The notes beneath the pieces were generated by a model. That model saw only the letters and a list, made by a program, of their open reading frames with translations, ran no database searches and was not told the DNA's origin. From NCBI GenBank assembly GCA_023436715.1, contig JAEZIJ010000248.1:1-64000 (forward strand): DNA of 64,000 nt. Reading direction: 5' to 3'. Source of the stretch: Acidobacteriota bacterium. Its GTDB lineage: Bacteria > Acidobacteriota > Terriglobia > Bryobacterales > Bryobacteraceae. Both the position numbers and the translations under genes were made by a program. Below, in pieces: positions 25,023 to 33,709 of the stretch (within the stretch, counting starts at the first letter, position 1; every line of letters begins with the position of its first letter).

Positions 25023-25613
25023 ATGCCTCTGATGTTCGATGGGGCTGCCGCAATCGCCGTGGCAGCCACCATCATGACGATTACGCGGCTGAATGCGGTT
25101 CACGCGCTGATGTATCTCGTCATCTCGTTGCTGGCGGTGGCGGTAATCTTCTACACTCTCGGAGCCGCCTTTATCGCGGCGCTCGAAGTCATCATCTACG
25201 CGGGCGCAATCATGGTGCTGTTCGTGTTCGTGGTGATGATGTTGAACATCGGTGCGCGCGCGGTCGCCATTGAGCGAAGTTGGCTTTCGGGGCGGATGTG
25301 GGCCGGTCCTGTCGTGCTCGCGGGCGTCTTGCTTCTTGAGGTGTTCTACCTCGTGATGCGCGGTCCCGAACCCGGCTACGTCCAGAAGATGGTTGGGCCG
25401 AAGGAGGTCGCCCTCTCCCTCTACGGGCCCTATGTGATCGGTGTTGAACTGGCGTCGATTGTGCTGCTGGGCGGACTGGTGGCAGCGTATCACCTGGGCT
25501 GGCGCAAAGCGCCGCGACCTGTTCTTGGGGAGGCTCATTCCGATGAGAGACGGACTGCTGTTGGCGGGAGTTTTGTTCGCTCTGGGGCTGATCGGCCTTC
25601 TGGTGCGCCGTAA
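25023..25613 (+). CDS. nuoJ: NADH-quinone oxidoreductase subunit J
   Basis: 196 residues, five predicted membrane helices. The third helix carries the pi-bulge region VIIYAGAIMVLFVFVVMMLN (about 55-74). The family core ends near YHLGWRKAP (about residue 170). The last roughly 24 codons run into nuoK in another frame, giving a 71-base overlap. That C-terminal tail (HSDERRTAVGGSFVRSGADRP) is probably unconserved. Confidence 0.93.
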   Translation: MPLMFDGAAAIAVAATIMTITRLNAVHALMYLVISLLAVAVIFYTLGAAFIAALEVIIYAGAIMVLFVFVVMMLNIGARAVAIERSWLSGRMWAGPVVLAGVLLLEVFYLVMRGPEPGYVQKMVGPKEVALSLYGPYVIGVELASIVLLGGLVAAYHLGWRKAPRPVLGEAHSDERRTAVGGSFVRSGADRPSGAP

Positions 25614-25836
25614 CATCATCTTCGTTCTGATGTCGGTCGAGATCATGCTGAACGCTGCCGGCCTTGCTTTTGTGGCAGCGGGCGCGCGTTGGGGCCAGCC
25701 CGACGGCCAGGTCATGTTCATGTTCATCCTCGCGATGGCCGCGGCCGAGGTCTCGGTCGGCCTCGCGCTCGTGCTTGAACTGCGCCGCTGGTACAGGTCC
25801 CTGGATACGGACGCGGCAAGCGAGATGAAAGGCTGA
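25543..25836 (+). CDS. nuoK: NADH-quinone oxidoreductase subunit K
   Basis: 97 residues starting MRDGLLLAGVLFALGLIGLL; a longer in-frame start at 25441 is inside nuoJ and gives a Trp/Arg-rich non-membrane stretch, so it is rejected. Three membrane helices, with the conserved acidic residue in LMSVEIMLNAAGLAF (about 32-46) and a second in MAAAEVSVGLAL (about 67-78), both part of the antiporter-like proton path. The start overlaps nuoJ by 71 bases, and nuoL follows one base after the stop. Confidence 0.95.
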   Translation: MRDGLLLAGVLFALGLIGLLVRRNIIFVLMSVEIMLNAAGLAFVAAGARWGQPDGQVMFMFILAMAAAEVSVGLALVLELRRWYRSLDTDAASEMKG

Positions 25837-25837
25837 G

Positions 25838-27703
25838 ATGCTCGAACTCTTGTGGCTGGTTCCGGCTATACCGCTGGCGAGCTTCGTCGTACTCGCGCTT
25901 GCGGGCCGTCGCATGTCGAGTACCGGCGTAGCTGCGCTCGGCGCCGGTTCCATTGGAGTTTCCGCCATCATCTCGCTCCTGGTGGCCGCGGCGTTCATCT
26001 CGAATCCGCCTGCCGGCCACGCGTACACACAGGTGCTGTGGACGTGGGTATCCGCGGACGGCTTCACACCTCAGATCGCGCTCAGGCTCGACCCTCTCTC
26101 GCTCATCATGGTGCTGGTGGTCACTTTCGTCGGCTTTTTGATCCACCTCTATTCAGTCGAGTTCATGGCGGGAGATGACGGCTACAGCCGGTTCTTCGCC
26201 TACATGAACCTGTTCGTCGCGTCGATGCTCACGCTGCTGCTGGGCAGCAATCTGTTTCTCCTCTTTCTGGGGTGGGAAGGCGTGGGTCTGTGCAGCTACT
26301 TGCTGATCGGCTTCTGGTATCGCGATCCGGCGAACGGCGCCGCGGGGCAGAAGGCGTTCATCGTCACGCGAGTCGGTGATACGGCCTTCACGATCGGCCT
26401 GCTGATCCTGTTCACCCAGCTCCGCACGCTCGACATTCAGGAAGTGATGCGCCGCGCGCTCGCCGAGTGGCCACAGGGCTCGGCGCTCGCGATTGCCTCG
26501 GCCGCGCTGCTGCTCGGCGGCGCGGTGGGCAAATCCGCGCAGCTCCCGCTCCAGACCTGGCTCCCGGATGCCATGGCCGGACCGACTCCCACCAGCGCGC
26601 TCATTCACGCGGCCACCATGGTCACGGCCGGCGTTTATCTCATCGCCCGCACACACGTGCTGTTCACGCTCGCGCCGCCGGTGATGTTCGCGGTCGCTGT
26701 AATCGGCGCGGCCACGCTGCTGCTGGCCGGCTTCAGCGCCCTCACGCAGGACGACATCAAGCGCGTGCTGGCTTACTCCACCATCAGCCAGATCGGTTAC
26801 ATGTTCCTCGCACTCGGAGTGGGCGCGTGGGCTGCGGCGATTTTCCACTTCATGACGCACGCGTTCTTCAAGGCTCTGCTGTTCCTGGCGGCCGGGATCG
26901 TTATCGAGGCGCTGCATCATGAACACAACATCTTCCGAATGGGAGGCCTTTACCGGCGCCTTCCCATCGCGTTTTGGGCTTTTGTCATTGGCGGCTGCTC
27001 GCTCGCCGGGCTGCCGTTTGTCACCGCGGGTTTTTATAGCAAGGACCTCATCATCTGGGATTCGTTCATTTCGAATCAGGGCAGTGCCGGATTGTGGATT
27101 GCGGCCGTGCTCGGCGTATTGCTCACGTCGCTCTACATATTCCGGCTCATCTTCCTCGTATTCTTCGGCGAGGCGCGGACCGAAGTAACGAAGCGCCCCG
27201 GTATCGCGATGGTGCTCCCCGTCGTGGTGCTCAGCGCCTTCTCCATCGGTGCGGGATGGATGCCGGGCTTTTTTCCGTTCCTCGAACCCACGCTGCCTCC
27301 CATGACGGAATTGACCGGCGGCGTGTTGAATGAAGCGAGCTCCGGTGTTACGGTCGCCGGCGCATTTGTCCTCGGTCTCCTTCTGGCTTACGTCTTCTTT
27401 CTCAGGCGTCGTGAATACCCGGCAGCAATTACGGCCACCTCTTTGGGGAGAGCCTTGCATGATTGGTGGTACGCCGACTGGGGGTTTGACTGGTTTTACG
27501 ATCGCGTTTTCGTGCGCCCCGTTCTCTGGTTTGCCCAAATCAACCGGCACGACGCGATCGATTCGATTTACGACGGCCTCGCGAGCGCCGCGGCGTCTTC
27601 CTGGAGACTGCTCAGCGAAACTGAAAGCGGGCTGGTGCGCTGGTACGCGGCAGGAATTGCGGCCGGCTCCGTTGTCTACCTGGTGATCGTACTGCTCTCA
27701 TGA
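25838..27703 (+). CDS. nuoL: NADH-quinone oxidoreductase subunit L
   Basis: 621 residues. Mrp-type antiporter-like proton channel with the long lateral C-terminal helix. Motifs: LSLIMVLVVTFVGFLIHLYSVEFM (about 87-110), WEGVGLCSYLLIGFWY, the LLGGAVGKSAQLPLQTWLPDAMAGPTPTSALIHAATMVTAGVYLIAR core (about 225-271), LTQDDIKRVLAYSTISQIGYM and HAFFKALLFLAAG. The start is one base after nuoK and the stop overlaps nuoM by four bases. Confidence 0.97.
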   Translation: MLELLWLVPAIPLASFVVLALAGRRMSSTGVAALGAGSIGVSAIISLLVAAAFISNPPAGHAYTQVLWTWVSADGFTPQIALRLDPLSLIMVLVVTFVGFLIHLYSVEFMAGDDGYSRFFAYMNLFVASMLTLLLGSNLFLLFLGWEGVGLCSYLLIGFWYRDPANGAAGQKAFIVTRVGDTAFTIGLLILFTQLRTLDIQEVMRRALAEWPQGSALAIASAALLLGGAVGKSAQLPLQTWLPDAMAGPTPTSALIHAATMVTAGVYLIARTHVLFTLAPPVMFAVAVIGAATLLLAGFSALTQDDIKRVLAYSTISQIGYMFLALGVGAWAAAIFHFMTHAFFKALLFLAAGIVIEALHHEHNIFRMGGLYRRLPIAFWAFVIGGCSLAGLPFVTAGFYSKDLIIWDSFISNQGSAGLWIAAVLGVLLTSLYIFRLIFLVFFGEARTEVTKRPGIAMVLPVVVLSAFSIGAGWMPGFFPFLEPTLPPMTELTGGVLNEASSGVTVAGAFVLGLLLAYVFFLRRREYPAAITATSLGRALHDWWYADWGFDWFYDRVFVRPVLWFAQINRHDAIDSIYDGLASAAASSWRLLSETESGLVRWYAAGIAAGSVVYLVIVLLS

Positions 27704-29181
27704 TCCTGCTGTGGCTCATCGTGATCCTGATTGCCGCCGGCGTTCTATCGTGGGCGGCTGCACGGTGGAGCAACGCCGCCGCGCGCTGGATCGCGCTCGT
27801 TGCGACCGTTGCGGATTTCGTGATCACCCTCGTCCTCTGGGTCAGGTACTCAGGGACGCTGAACCTTTCGGGGAGGCCGGTGTGGGTCGAACAGTGGTAC
27901 CGCAACTGGATCCCCGAATTCGGAATCCACTTCCATCTCGGAATGGACGGGCTCAGCCTGCTCCTGCTGATGCTCACTTCTTTCCTCGGCATCGTCTCAG
28001 TGCTTGTTTCCTGGAAGGAAATTCAGGTGGGCGTGGGCTTCTTCCATCTGAACCTCATGTGGATTCTAGCCGGCATCACAGGCGTGTTCATCGCGCTCGA
28101 CCTGTTCCTTTTCTATTTCGCCTGGGAACTGATGCTGGTGCCGATGTACTTCCTGATCGCCATCTGGGGGCACGAGGACAGGGTCCGCGCCGCAGTCAAG
28201 TTTTTCATCTTCACTCAGCTCAGCGGACTGCTGATGCTCATCGCGATCGTGGCGCTTTATTTCCTGCATCACAACGCGACTGGTGTCTACACATTCGAGT
28301 ACGGCGATCTGCTGAATACGCCGATGCCCGAAGGCACCGCGATGTGGCTGATGCTCGGTTTCTTCGTCGCATTCGCCGTGAAACTGCCGGTAGTTCCGTT
28401 TCACCCATGGTTGCCTGACGCGCACACAGAGGCGCCCACGCCCGGCAGCGTGATCCTCGCCGGCCTGCTGCTCAAGACAGGCGGGTACGGCATGATCCGT
28501 TTCGTCCTGCCGCTGTTCCCGCAGGCGGCTTCCGATTTCGCTCCGGTCGCGGGGGTTCTTGCGGTGATCGGAATTCTGTATGGCGCGCTTCTCGCCTTCG
28601 GACAGAGCGACATCAAGCGTCTGGTGGCGTACACGAGCGTCAGCCATATGGGATTCGTGCTGCTCGGCGTGTTCTCTTTCACGCGGCTTGGACTGTACGG
28701 CGCAGTCTTCACGATGCTCGCTCACGGAATCAGCACCGGCGCGCTGTTCGTAATCGCCGGCGCTTTGCAGTTCCGGATGCACACGCGCGAGATGGGGAAT
28801 ATGGGCGGACTGTGGGACGTCGTGCCGAAACTGAGCGGCGCGGGACTATTTTTTGCGCTGGCTTCACTTGGACTGCCAGGAATGGGCGACTTTATCGGTG
28901 AGTTTCTCGTTCTCCTCGGCTCATGGCCCGTCAACCACGCCATCACTGTTTTTGCGGCGGTCGGCATCCTCGCCGCCACTCTTTACGCCCTGCGCATGGT
29001 GCAGCGCGCGTTCCAGGGTCCGAATGTGCACGCATGGCGTCTGCCCGACCTCGATGCCCTCGAGCTCTTCAGCCTCGGGAGCATGGCTGTCATCCTGTTG
29101 TGGCTCGGGCTTTATCCCAACACCGTGCTCAACACGCTCTCACCCGCCACGACGAGAATCGAGATTGAGGCGCAGCGATGA
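27700..29181 (+). CDS. nuoM: NADH-quinone oxidoreductase subunit M
   Basis: 493 residues, about 14 helices. Antiporter-like subunit: LDLFLFYFAWELMLVPMYFLIAIWG (with the conserved Glu), FFVAFAVKLPVVPFHPWLPDAHTEAPTPGSVILAGLLLKTGGYGMIR (about 211-256), QSDIKRLVAYTSVSHMGFV, and LFFALASLGLPGMGDFIGEFLVLLG near residues 386-409. Pumps protons in the distal membrane arm. Four-base overlaps with both neighbours. Confidence 0.97.
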   Translation: MILLWLIVILIAAGVLSWAAARWSNAAARWIALVATVADFVITLVLWVRYSGTLNLSGRPVWVEQWYRNWIPEFGIHFHLGMDGLSLLLLMLTSFLGIVSVLVSWKEIQVGVGFFHLNLMWILAGITGVFIALDLFLFYFAWELMLVPMYFLIAIWGHEDRVRAAVKFFIFTQLSGLLMLIAIVALYFLHHNATGVYTFEYGDLLNTPMPEGTAMWLMLGFFVAFAVKLPVVPFHPWLPDAHTEAPTPGSVILAGLLLKTGGYGMIRFVLPLFPQAASDFAPVAGVLAVIGILYGALLAFGQSDIKRLVAYTSVSHMGFVLLGVFSFTRLGLYGAVFTMLAHGISTGALFVIAGALQFRMHTREMGNMGGLWDVVPKLSGAGLFFALASLGLPGMGDFIGEFLVLLGSWPVNHAITVFAAVGILAATLYALRMVQRAFQGPNVHAWRLPDLDALELFSLGSMAVILLWLGLYPNTVLNTLSPATTRIEIEAQR

Positions 29182-30611
29182 GCCGTCCAGACTTCCTCGC
29201 CCTTGCGCCTCTGCTTGTGCTGGCATTCACGCCCCTCGCTGCGATGGTGTCGGTCAGCATCCGGCGTTCGCACATTGCGGTTGTCATCCTCACAGTCGCC
29301 GGGCTCGCCGCTTCTTTCGGAACACTGTGGGCCGCCGCGGCCGTCGTCCCTCGTCAGGTCACCCCGCTGCTCATCATCGATAGTTACTCGCTGTTCTACA
29401 CGGGAATGATCGTGGCCGCCACTGTTGCAGTAGTTCTGCTCAGTTACGGGTATCTCGAGCTTCATTCCGGCGACCGCGAAGAACTTTACATTCTGCTAAC
29501 CGTCGCCGCGCTCGGCTCCGTGGTACTTGCCTCGAGCAGCCACTTCGCCTCGTTTTTCCTGGGCTTGGAAATTCTGAGCGTGCCGCTGTACGGCTTGATC
29601 GCCTACCTCCCGTCGCTGAAACTGCCGGTTGAGGCCGGGTTGAAGTACCTGGTGCTCGCCGCGGCGTCGGCTGCGTTCCTGCTGTTCGGCATGGCTCTCG
29701 TCTACGCAGACCTCGGCACTATGTCCTTCGCGGAAATCGCGCACCGCCTTGGATTTCCCGGTCGAAACTACGAATTACTCGCACCCGGCACAGTACTCAT
29801 CCTGACCGGCATCGGCTTCAAGCTGGCCGTCGTGCCGTTCCACCTCTGGACGCCGGACGTTTACGAAGGCGCGCCCGCTCCGGTCACGGCTTTCGTCGCG
29901 ACCGTTTCAAAGGGGGGAATGGTCGGCCTGCTTCTCCGGTATTTCTACGTATCCTACAGCAGCAATTTCGGGGGAGTCATGCTGGTGGTTGCAATCATCG
30001 CGATCGCTTCGATGGTCGCCGGCAACCTGCTCGCGCTGCTTCAGAAGAACGTGAAGCGAATACTCGCCTACTCGTCGATCGCGCATTTCGGATACATTCT
30101 GGTTGCGTTTCTGGCCGGTGGTCCTCATGGCGCCGAGGCGGCCACATATTACGTGGCCGCGTACTTCGTGACCATACTCGGCGCATTCGGCTGCGTGACT
30201 GTGCTCTCCACAAACGAACGCGACGCCGACCGCCTCAATGACTACCGCGGCCTCTTCTGGCGCAAACCGGCGCTAGCCGGCGTCTTCACCGCCATGTTGC
30301 TTTCGCTGGCCGGACTGCCTCTCACGGCGGGCTTCCTCGGGAAGTTCTACATCGTGGCCGCCGGCGCAGCCTCAGGCATTTGGGCGTTGATTATCATCCT
30401 GGTGGTGACGAGCGCGATCGGGCTTTACTACTACCTGCGCGTCATCGTGGCGATGTACGAACGGGGCGTGCCGGAGCGCCCGGAATTCGCGGGCGTGCCT
30501 GCGCCGGGCGGATTCGTGCTCGTCATCCTCTCGGTTCTGCTGTTTTGGCTCGGCACCTTCCCCGGACCGCTCGTGAATATGATCCGGACGGCAGTCGCGG
30601 CGATCGTGTGA
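29178..30611 (+). CDS. nuoN: NADH-quinone oxidoreductase subunit N
   Basis: 477 residues, about 14 helices. Antiporter-like subunit ending the operon. Features: SSHFASFFLGLEILSVPLYGLIAYLP (about 115-140), GIGFKLAVVPFHLWTPDVYEGAPAPVTAFVATVSKGG (about 213-249), LLQKNVKRILAYSSIAHFGYILVAFL, and LSLAGLPLTAGFLGKFYIVAA near residue 375. With nuoA to nuoM this makes a full 14-subunit complex I in one unidirectional unit. It ends 16 bases from the convergent molybdenum hydroxylase gene, with no clear terminator between. Confidence 0.97.
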   Translation: MSRPDFLALAPLLVLAFTPLAAMVSVSIRRSHIAVVILTVAGLAASFGTLWAAAAVVPRQVTPLLIIDSYSLFYTGMIVAATVAVVLLSYGYLELHSGDREELYILLTVAALGSVVLASSSHFASFFLGLEILSVPLYGLIAYLPSLKLPVEAGLKYLVLAAASAAFLLFGMALVYADLGTMSFAEIAHRLGFPGRNYELLAPGTVLILTGIGFKLAVVPFHLWTPDVYEGAPAPVTAFVATVSKGGMVGLLLRYFYVSYSSNFGGVMLVVAIIAIASMVAGNLLALLQKNVKRILAYSSIAHFGYILVAFLAGGPHGAEAATYYVAAYFVTILGAFGCVTVLSTNERDADRLNDYRGLFWRKPALAGVFTAMLLSLAGLPLTAGFLGKFYIVAAGAASGIWALIIILVVTSAIGLYYYLRVIVAMYERGVPERPEFAGVPAPGGFVLVILSVLLFWLGTFPGPLVNMIRTAVAAIV

Positions 30612-30627
30612 TGCGGACCGCGCGGAC

Positions 30628-32730
30628 TTATGTTGCCCGTTTCAACGCCGCGAGCACGCGCGCCGGCGTCATCGGCAACTGGTACAGCCGGGCTCCCGTG
30701 GCGTCGTAAATTGCGCTTGCCAGGACCGCACCCATGTTCACGATCGGCGGCTCGCCGCAGCCGGATGCGGGAGTCTCCGGGTTGTCGATCAGAACCGGCT
30801 CGATCTTAGGCAGCCAGGAGAACCGTGGGAGCGCGTACGTGTCGAAGTTGCGCGTCAGAACCTCGCCGTCCTTGAAACGCACCTCCTCGGTGAGCGCATA
30901 GCCCAGGCCCATAGTGATGCTGCCTTCGATCTGCTGGCGCGAGCCCTCCGGACTTACCGTCACTCCCTGGTCCTGCGCGCAGACAACGCGTTTCACTTGC
31001 ACGTGCCCGGTGCTCTTGTCTACCGTCAACTCGGCCATGGTCGCGACGTAGGTGCCCAGGTAGATCGCGCACGCAACTCCCACGCCGCGTCCGCTCGGCG
31101 TCCGGACCGGCTTCCACCCGAACTGTTTCGCAGCGGTCTCCAGCACGCGCCGCATTCGCCTATCGCTCAGGTGCTTCAAACGGAACTCCACGGGGTCCGC
31201 GCCGGCCTTCTCCGCCAGCAGGTCGATGTGGATCTCGCGCGCAAAGGTGTTGGTGTTCACAGAAGGCGCGCGCCACGGTCCGGTGGCGAACGGATGCAAA
31301 CCGCCTCCGCTCCATCCACCCGCCGACGCTGTTCGCTGGTGCGGGATATCGTAGAACTGCTTCGCCTCGCGGTCGCCGGCGCAGTAGACCGCAAAGTCCC
31401 AGAAGGCGATCCTGCCCCCGGTGGTCAGTCCCGAGCGGATCTTCACCACCGCCGCGGGCCGGAACGTGTCATAGAAAAACTCTTCGGCGCGATCGAAAAC
31501 CACCTGAACGGGCCTGCCGGTCGCCTTCGCGAGCCGCGCCGCTTCGACCGCCTGCCTCGATGCGCTCTTCCCGCCGAATCCGCCGCCGACATACGGCGCC
31601 ACGACACGCACGTTATCCGGTGCGAGCCCGAGCGCCTGCGCCACCTGCTGCTTCACCGGAAACGGAGTCTGCGTGGCCGCCCACACTGTCGCCTTCCCGT
31701 TCTCGATCGAAGCCGTGGCCGAGTGCGTCTCCATTGCCGCGTGCGCGACGTAGCTGTTCAGGTACGTTTGCTCGACCAGCGTCGCAGTGGCTTTCTGCCC
31801 GTCCGCAAGGCTGCCGCTCTCGTGCAACACCTGGGGTGGCGGGGCAGTCTTGAGCAGGTGATCGAAGATAGTCCGGTCGTCCGTGGATGGCCGCGGGCGC
31901 TCGAACTGCGCCTTGATGAGGTCGCGCGCCTCATCGGCCAGGTCGCGATGTTCGTGGAGCACCGCGATCAGATCGCCGTCTTTCACCACACGCGCACCGG
32001 GAAACTTCTCCGCGGCGGAGGTGTCCACATCCTTGAGCGTCGCTCCGTGCGCCGGAGGCCGCAGAATCCGGGCATGCAGCATGCCTGGAAGAACGATGTC
32101 GCCGGCGTACTTCGCTTTGCCGGTCAACTTTTCGATGGCGTCCTTCCGACGCGGCGACTGCCCCACCACGCGGTACCCCGACACGGGCTTCACCGGAACC
32201 TTGTCCAGGTGCCGCTCGATCCGCCTGCCGCCCACCAGTTGCGCGTAAGTGACTTCCCTGCCCGACGGGCCGCTCACCACCCCGGCCTTCACGCTCAACT
32301 GGCCTGCCGGCGCCCCCAGTTTCTCAGCGGCCATCTGGAGCAGCACCGCCCGCGCCTCCGCCCCCGCCCCTTTCAGCACCGGACCGAAAGAACGAATGCT
32401 GAGCGAACCGAACGTGCCCATGTCCCACGGGCACACATCGGTATCGCTCATGACCATGTCCACGTTATCGACGGCGACGTCCAGTTCTTCGGCGAGCAGT
32501 TGCGCCAGTGCGGTCTCGGAACCCTGGCCGAGTTCGACCTTGCCGACGAAGCACGTTACCCGGCCGTCCGGACCGATCTTGAGGTATGCGTTGAAGTCCG
32601 CCGGATAGCCCTGCCGCCCGGGCAGCCGCGCAGGCTCCTGGAACTCGGCCGGCATCGGCACCGGGAAGACGACGAAGAGCCCCGGTCCGGCCAGGGCCAA
32701 AAAATCGCGGCGCGTCACATCGGCCTTCAT
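30628..32730 (-). CDS. Molybdopterin-binding subunit of an IorB-type molybdenum hydroxylase (Tat-exported)
   Basis: 700 residues. The N-terminal VTRRDFLALAGPGLFVVFP is a Tat signal, so the enzyme is probably periplasmic. Xanthine-oxidase-like Mo subunit in the isoquinoline 1-oxidoreductase beta layout: KVELGQGSETALAQLLAEEL, RKDAIEKLTGKAKYAGDI (start of the aldehyde-oxidase domain, about 210), VAPYVGGGFGGKSASRQ (about 398) and the catalytic-Glu region GCGEPPIVNMGAVLASAIYDATG near the C-terminus. The substrate cannot be read from sequence. Overlaps its small subunit by four bases; no FAD subunit is present. Confidence 0.9.
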   Translation of the reverse strand: MKADVTRRDFLALAGPGLFVVFPVPMPAEFQEPARLPGRQGYPADFNAYLKIGPDGRVTCFVGKVELGQGSETALAQLLAEELDVAVDNVDMVMSDTDVCPWDMGTFGSLSIRSFGPVLKGAGAEARAVLLQMAAEKLGAPAGQLSVKAGVVSGPSGREVTYAQLVGGRRIERHLDKVPVKPVSGYRVVGQSPRRKDAIEKLTGKAKYAGDIVLPGMLHARILRPPAHGATLKDVDTSAAEKFPGARVVKDGDLIAVLHEHRDLADEARDLIKAQFERPRPSTDDRTIFDHLLKTAPPPQVLHESGSLADGQKATATLVEQTYLNSYVAHAAMETHSATASIENGKATVWAATQTPFPVKQQVAQALGLAPDNVRVVAPYVGGGFGGKSASRQAVEAARLAKATGRPVQVVFDRAEEFFYDTFRPAAVVKIRSGLTTGGRIAFWDFAVYCAGDREAKQFYDIPHQRTASAGGWSGGGLHPFATGPWRAPSVNTNTFAREIHIDLLAEKAGADPVEFRLKHLSDRRMRRVLETAAKQFGWKPVRTPSGRGVGVACAIYLGTYVATMAELTVDKSTGHVQVKRVVCAQDQGVTVSPEGSRQQIEGSITMGLGYALTEEVRFKDGEVLTRNFDTYALPRFSWLPKIEPVLIDNPETPASGCGEPPIVNMGAVLASAIYDATGARLYQLPMTPARVLAALKRAT

Positions 32731-33203
32731 CGGTTGCCTCCCTTCATCGCGCCGGCCGCTTCCTGGATCGCGTCCACAACGCGGACGTGCGAGCCGCAGC
32801 GGCAGAGGTTGTCATCCATATGCCGAATGATCTCCTCGCGCGTGGGGCGCTGCGATTTCAGCAGCAGCGCGTACGCGCTCATGATCATCCCCGGCGTGCA
32901 GAACCCGCACTGAAATGCATTGTGATTCAGGAATGCCTGCTGGATCGGATGGAGCCGGCCATCACCCAAGCCCTCGATCGTCAACACATGTTTGCCCGCG
33001 ACATCTTTCACAGGCGTGGCGCACGACCTGACGGCCTCCTGATCGACAATCACGGTGCACGCCCCGCACAGACCCTCCCCGCATCCGTACTTGGCGCCGG
33101 TGAGGCCGAGATCGCCCCGGAGAACCCAGAGCAGCATCCGCTCATCGTCCACCGTGATCCGAACCGGCTTGTTGTTCAGCATGAAGGAAATGGTTCGTTC
33201 CAT
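32727..33203 (-). CDS. 2Fe-2S small subunit of the IorA type
   Basis: 158 residues. The N-terminal plant-type ferredoxin domain has GCGEGLCGACTVIVD (about 41-55) and a fourth Cys in VRSCATPV (about 61). The helical C-terminal domain carries the second cluster: FQCGFCTPGMIMSAYALL (about 98-115) and DNLCRCGSHVRV (about 131-142). It passes electrons from the Mo centre of the large subunit; the final acceptor, possibly a cytochrome, is not encoded nearby. Upstream gene of the two-gene unit, with a four-base overlap to the large subunit. Confidence 0.92.
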   Translation of the reverse strand: MERTISFMLNNKPVRITVDDERMLLWVLRGDLGLTGAKYGCGEGLCGACTVIVDQEAVRSCATPVKDVAGKHVLTIEGLGDGRLHPIQQAFLNHNAFQCGFCTPGMIMSAYALLLKSQRPTREEIIRHMDDNLCRCGSHVRVVDAIQEAAGAMKGGNR

Positions 33204-33263
33204 CTGGTGCTCCTGAGACGCAATACTACTCTGAGCCTTCGGACTTAACCAGCCCTGGCGCTA

Positions 33264-33677
33264 CTACTGCGTGAGCTGTGTCGTCTGGTGCGCGACCAGC
33301 AGCCACGCGCCGCCCTGCTTCACCCAGAAGTGCATCGCCATGAGCTTGTCATCGAACGGCCGGCCGTTGAGGATACCCGCCATCCGAAGCTTCACGTGCG
33401 CAACGGCCGCATTGCCGTAAAGCCGCACGGTGATGCTCTGCTGTTCAATGGTGTCGTACTTCTGCTTGCCGCTCTTGAGGCGGTCGATGTAGTCGGCTTT
33501 GCTTTCGATCGCGCCGCTCGCGTGGGCGTAAATCAACTGGTCGTCCAGGACCTTTTCAAGCGCGGGCAGGTTCGCGGACGTGGCGGCAGTCACCCAACTC
33601 TTCTCCGCCGCAAGGATCTCATCCTCGGGACCAACCGCCTGCGCGGGAACCGGCGCAGACGGGAATGTTGTTCTCAT
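33264..33677 (-). CDS. SnoaL/NTF2-like protein (DUF4440 type)
   Basis: About 137 residues from the ATG at 33677; the open frame upstream is antisense to the divergent gene and rich in Arg/Pro. After about 20 variable residues comes a small cone-shaped NTF2-like domain: EDEILAAEKSWVTAATSANLPALEKVLDDQLIYAHASGAIESKADYIDRLKSG, then ITVRLYGNAAVAHVKLRMAGILNGRPF and HFWVKQGGAWLLVAHQTTQL. DUF4440 proteins are small ligand-binding or isomerase-like proteins of unknown substrate. Only 32 bases separate it from the divergent DUF1684 gene. Confidence 0.8.
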   Translation of the reverse strand: MRTTFPSAPVPAQAVGPEDEILAAEKSWVTAATSANLPALEKVLDDQLIYAHASGAIESKADYIDRLKSGKQKYDTIEQQSITVRLYGNAAVAHVKLRMAGILNGRPFDDKLMAMHFWVKQGGAWLLVAHQTTQLTQ

Positions 33678-33709
33678 CACGCTAGAATAGCGTTTTTGGA
33701 GACATCCAG

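Noticed and set aside
25441..25542. Longer NuoK start
   Set aside because: The extension is Trp/Arg-rich, hydrophilic, inside nuoJ, and absent from the family.
30997..32913. A very long open frame (638 codons) on the plus strand across the molybdenum hydroxylase
   Set aside because: It is rich in Arg, His and Leu, has no recognisable domain, and is the shadow of the real GC-rich gene on the other strand, whose product has clear motifs.
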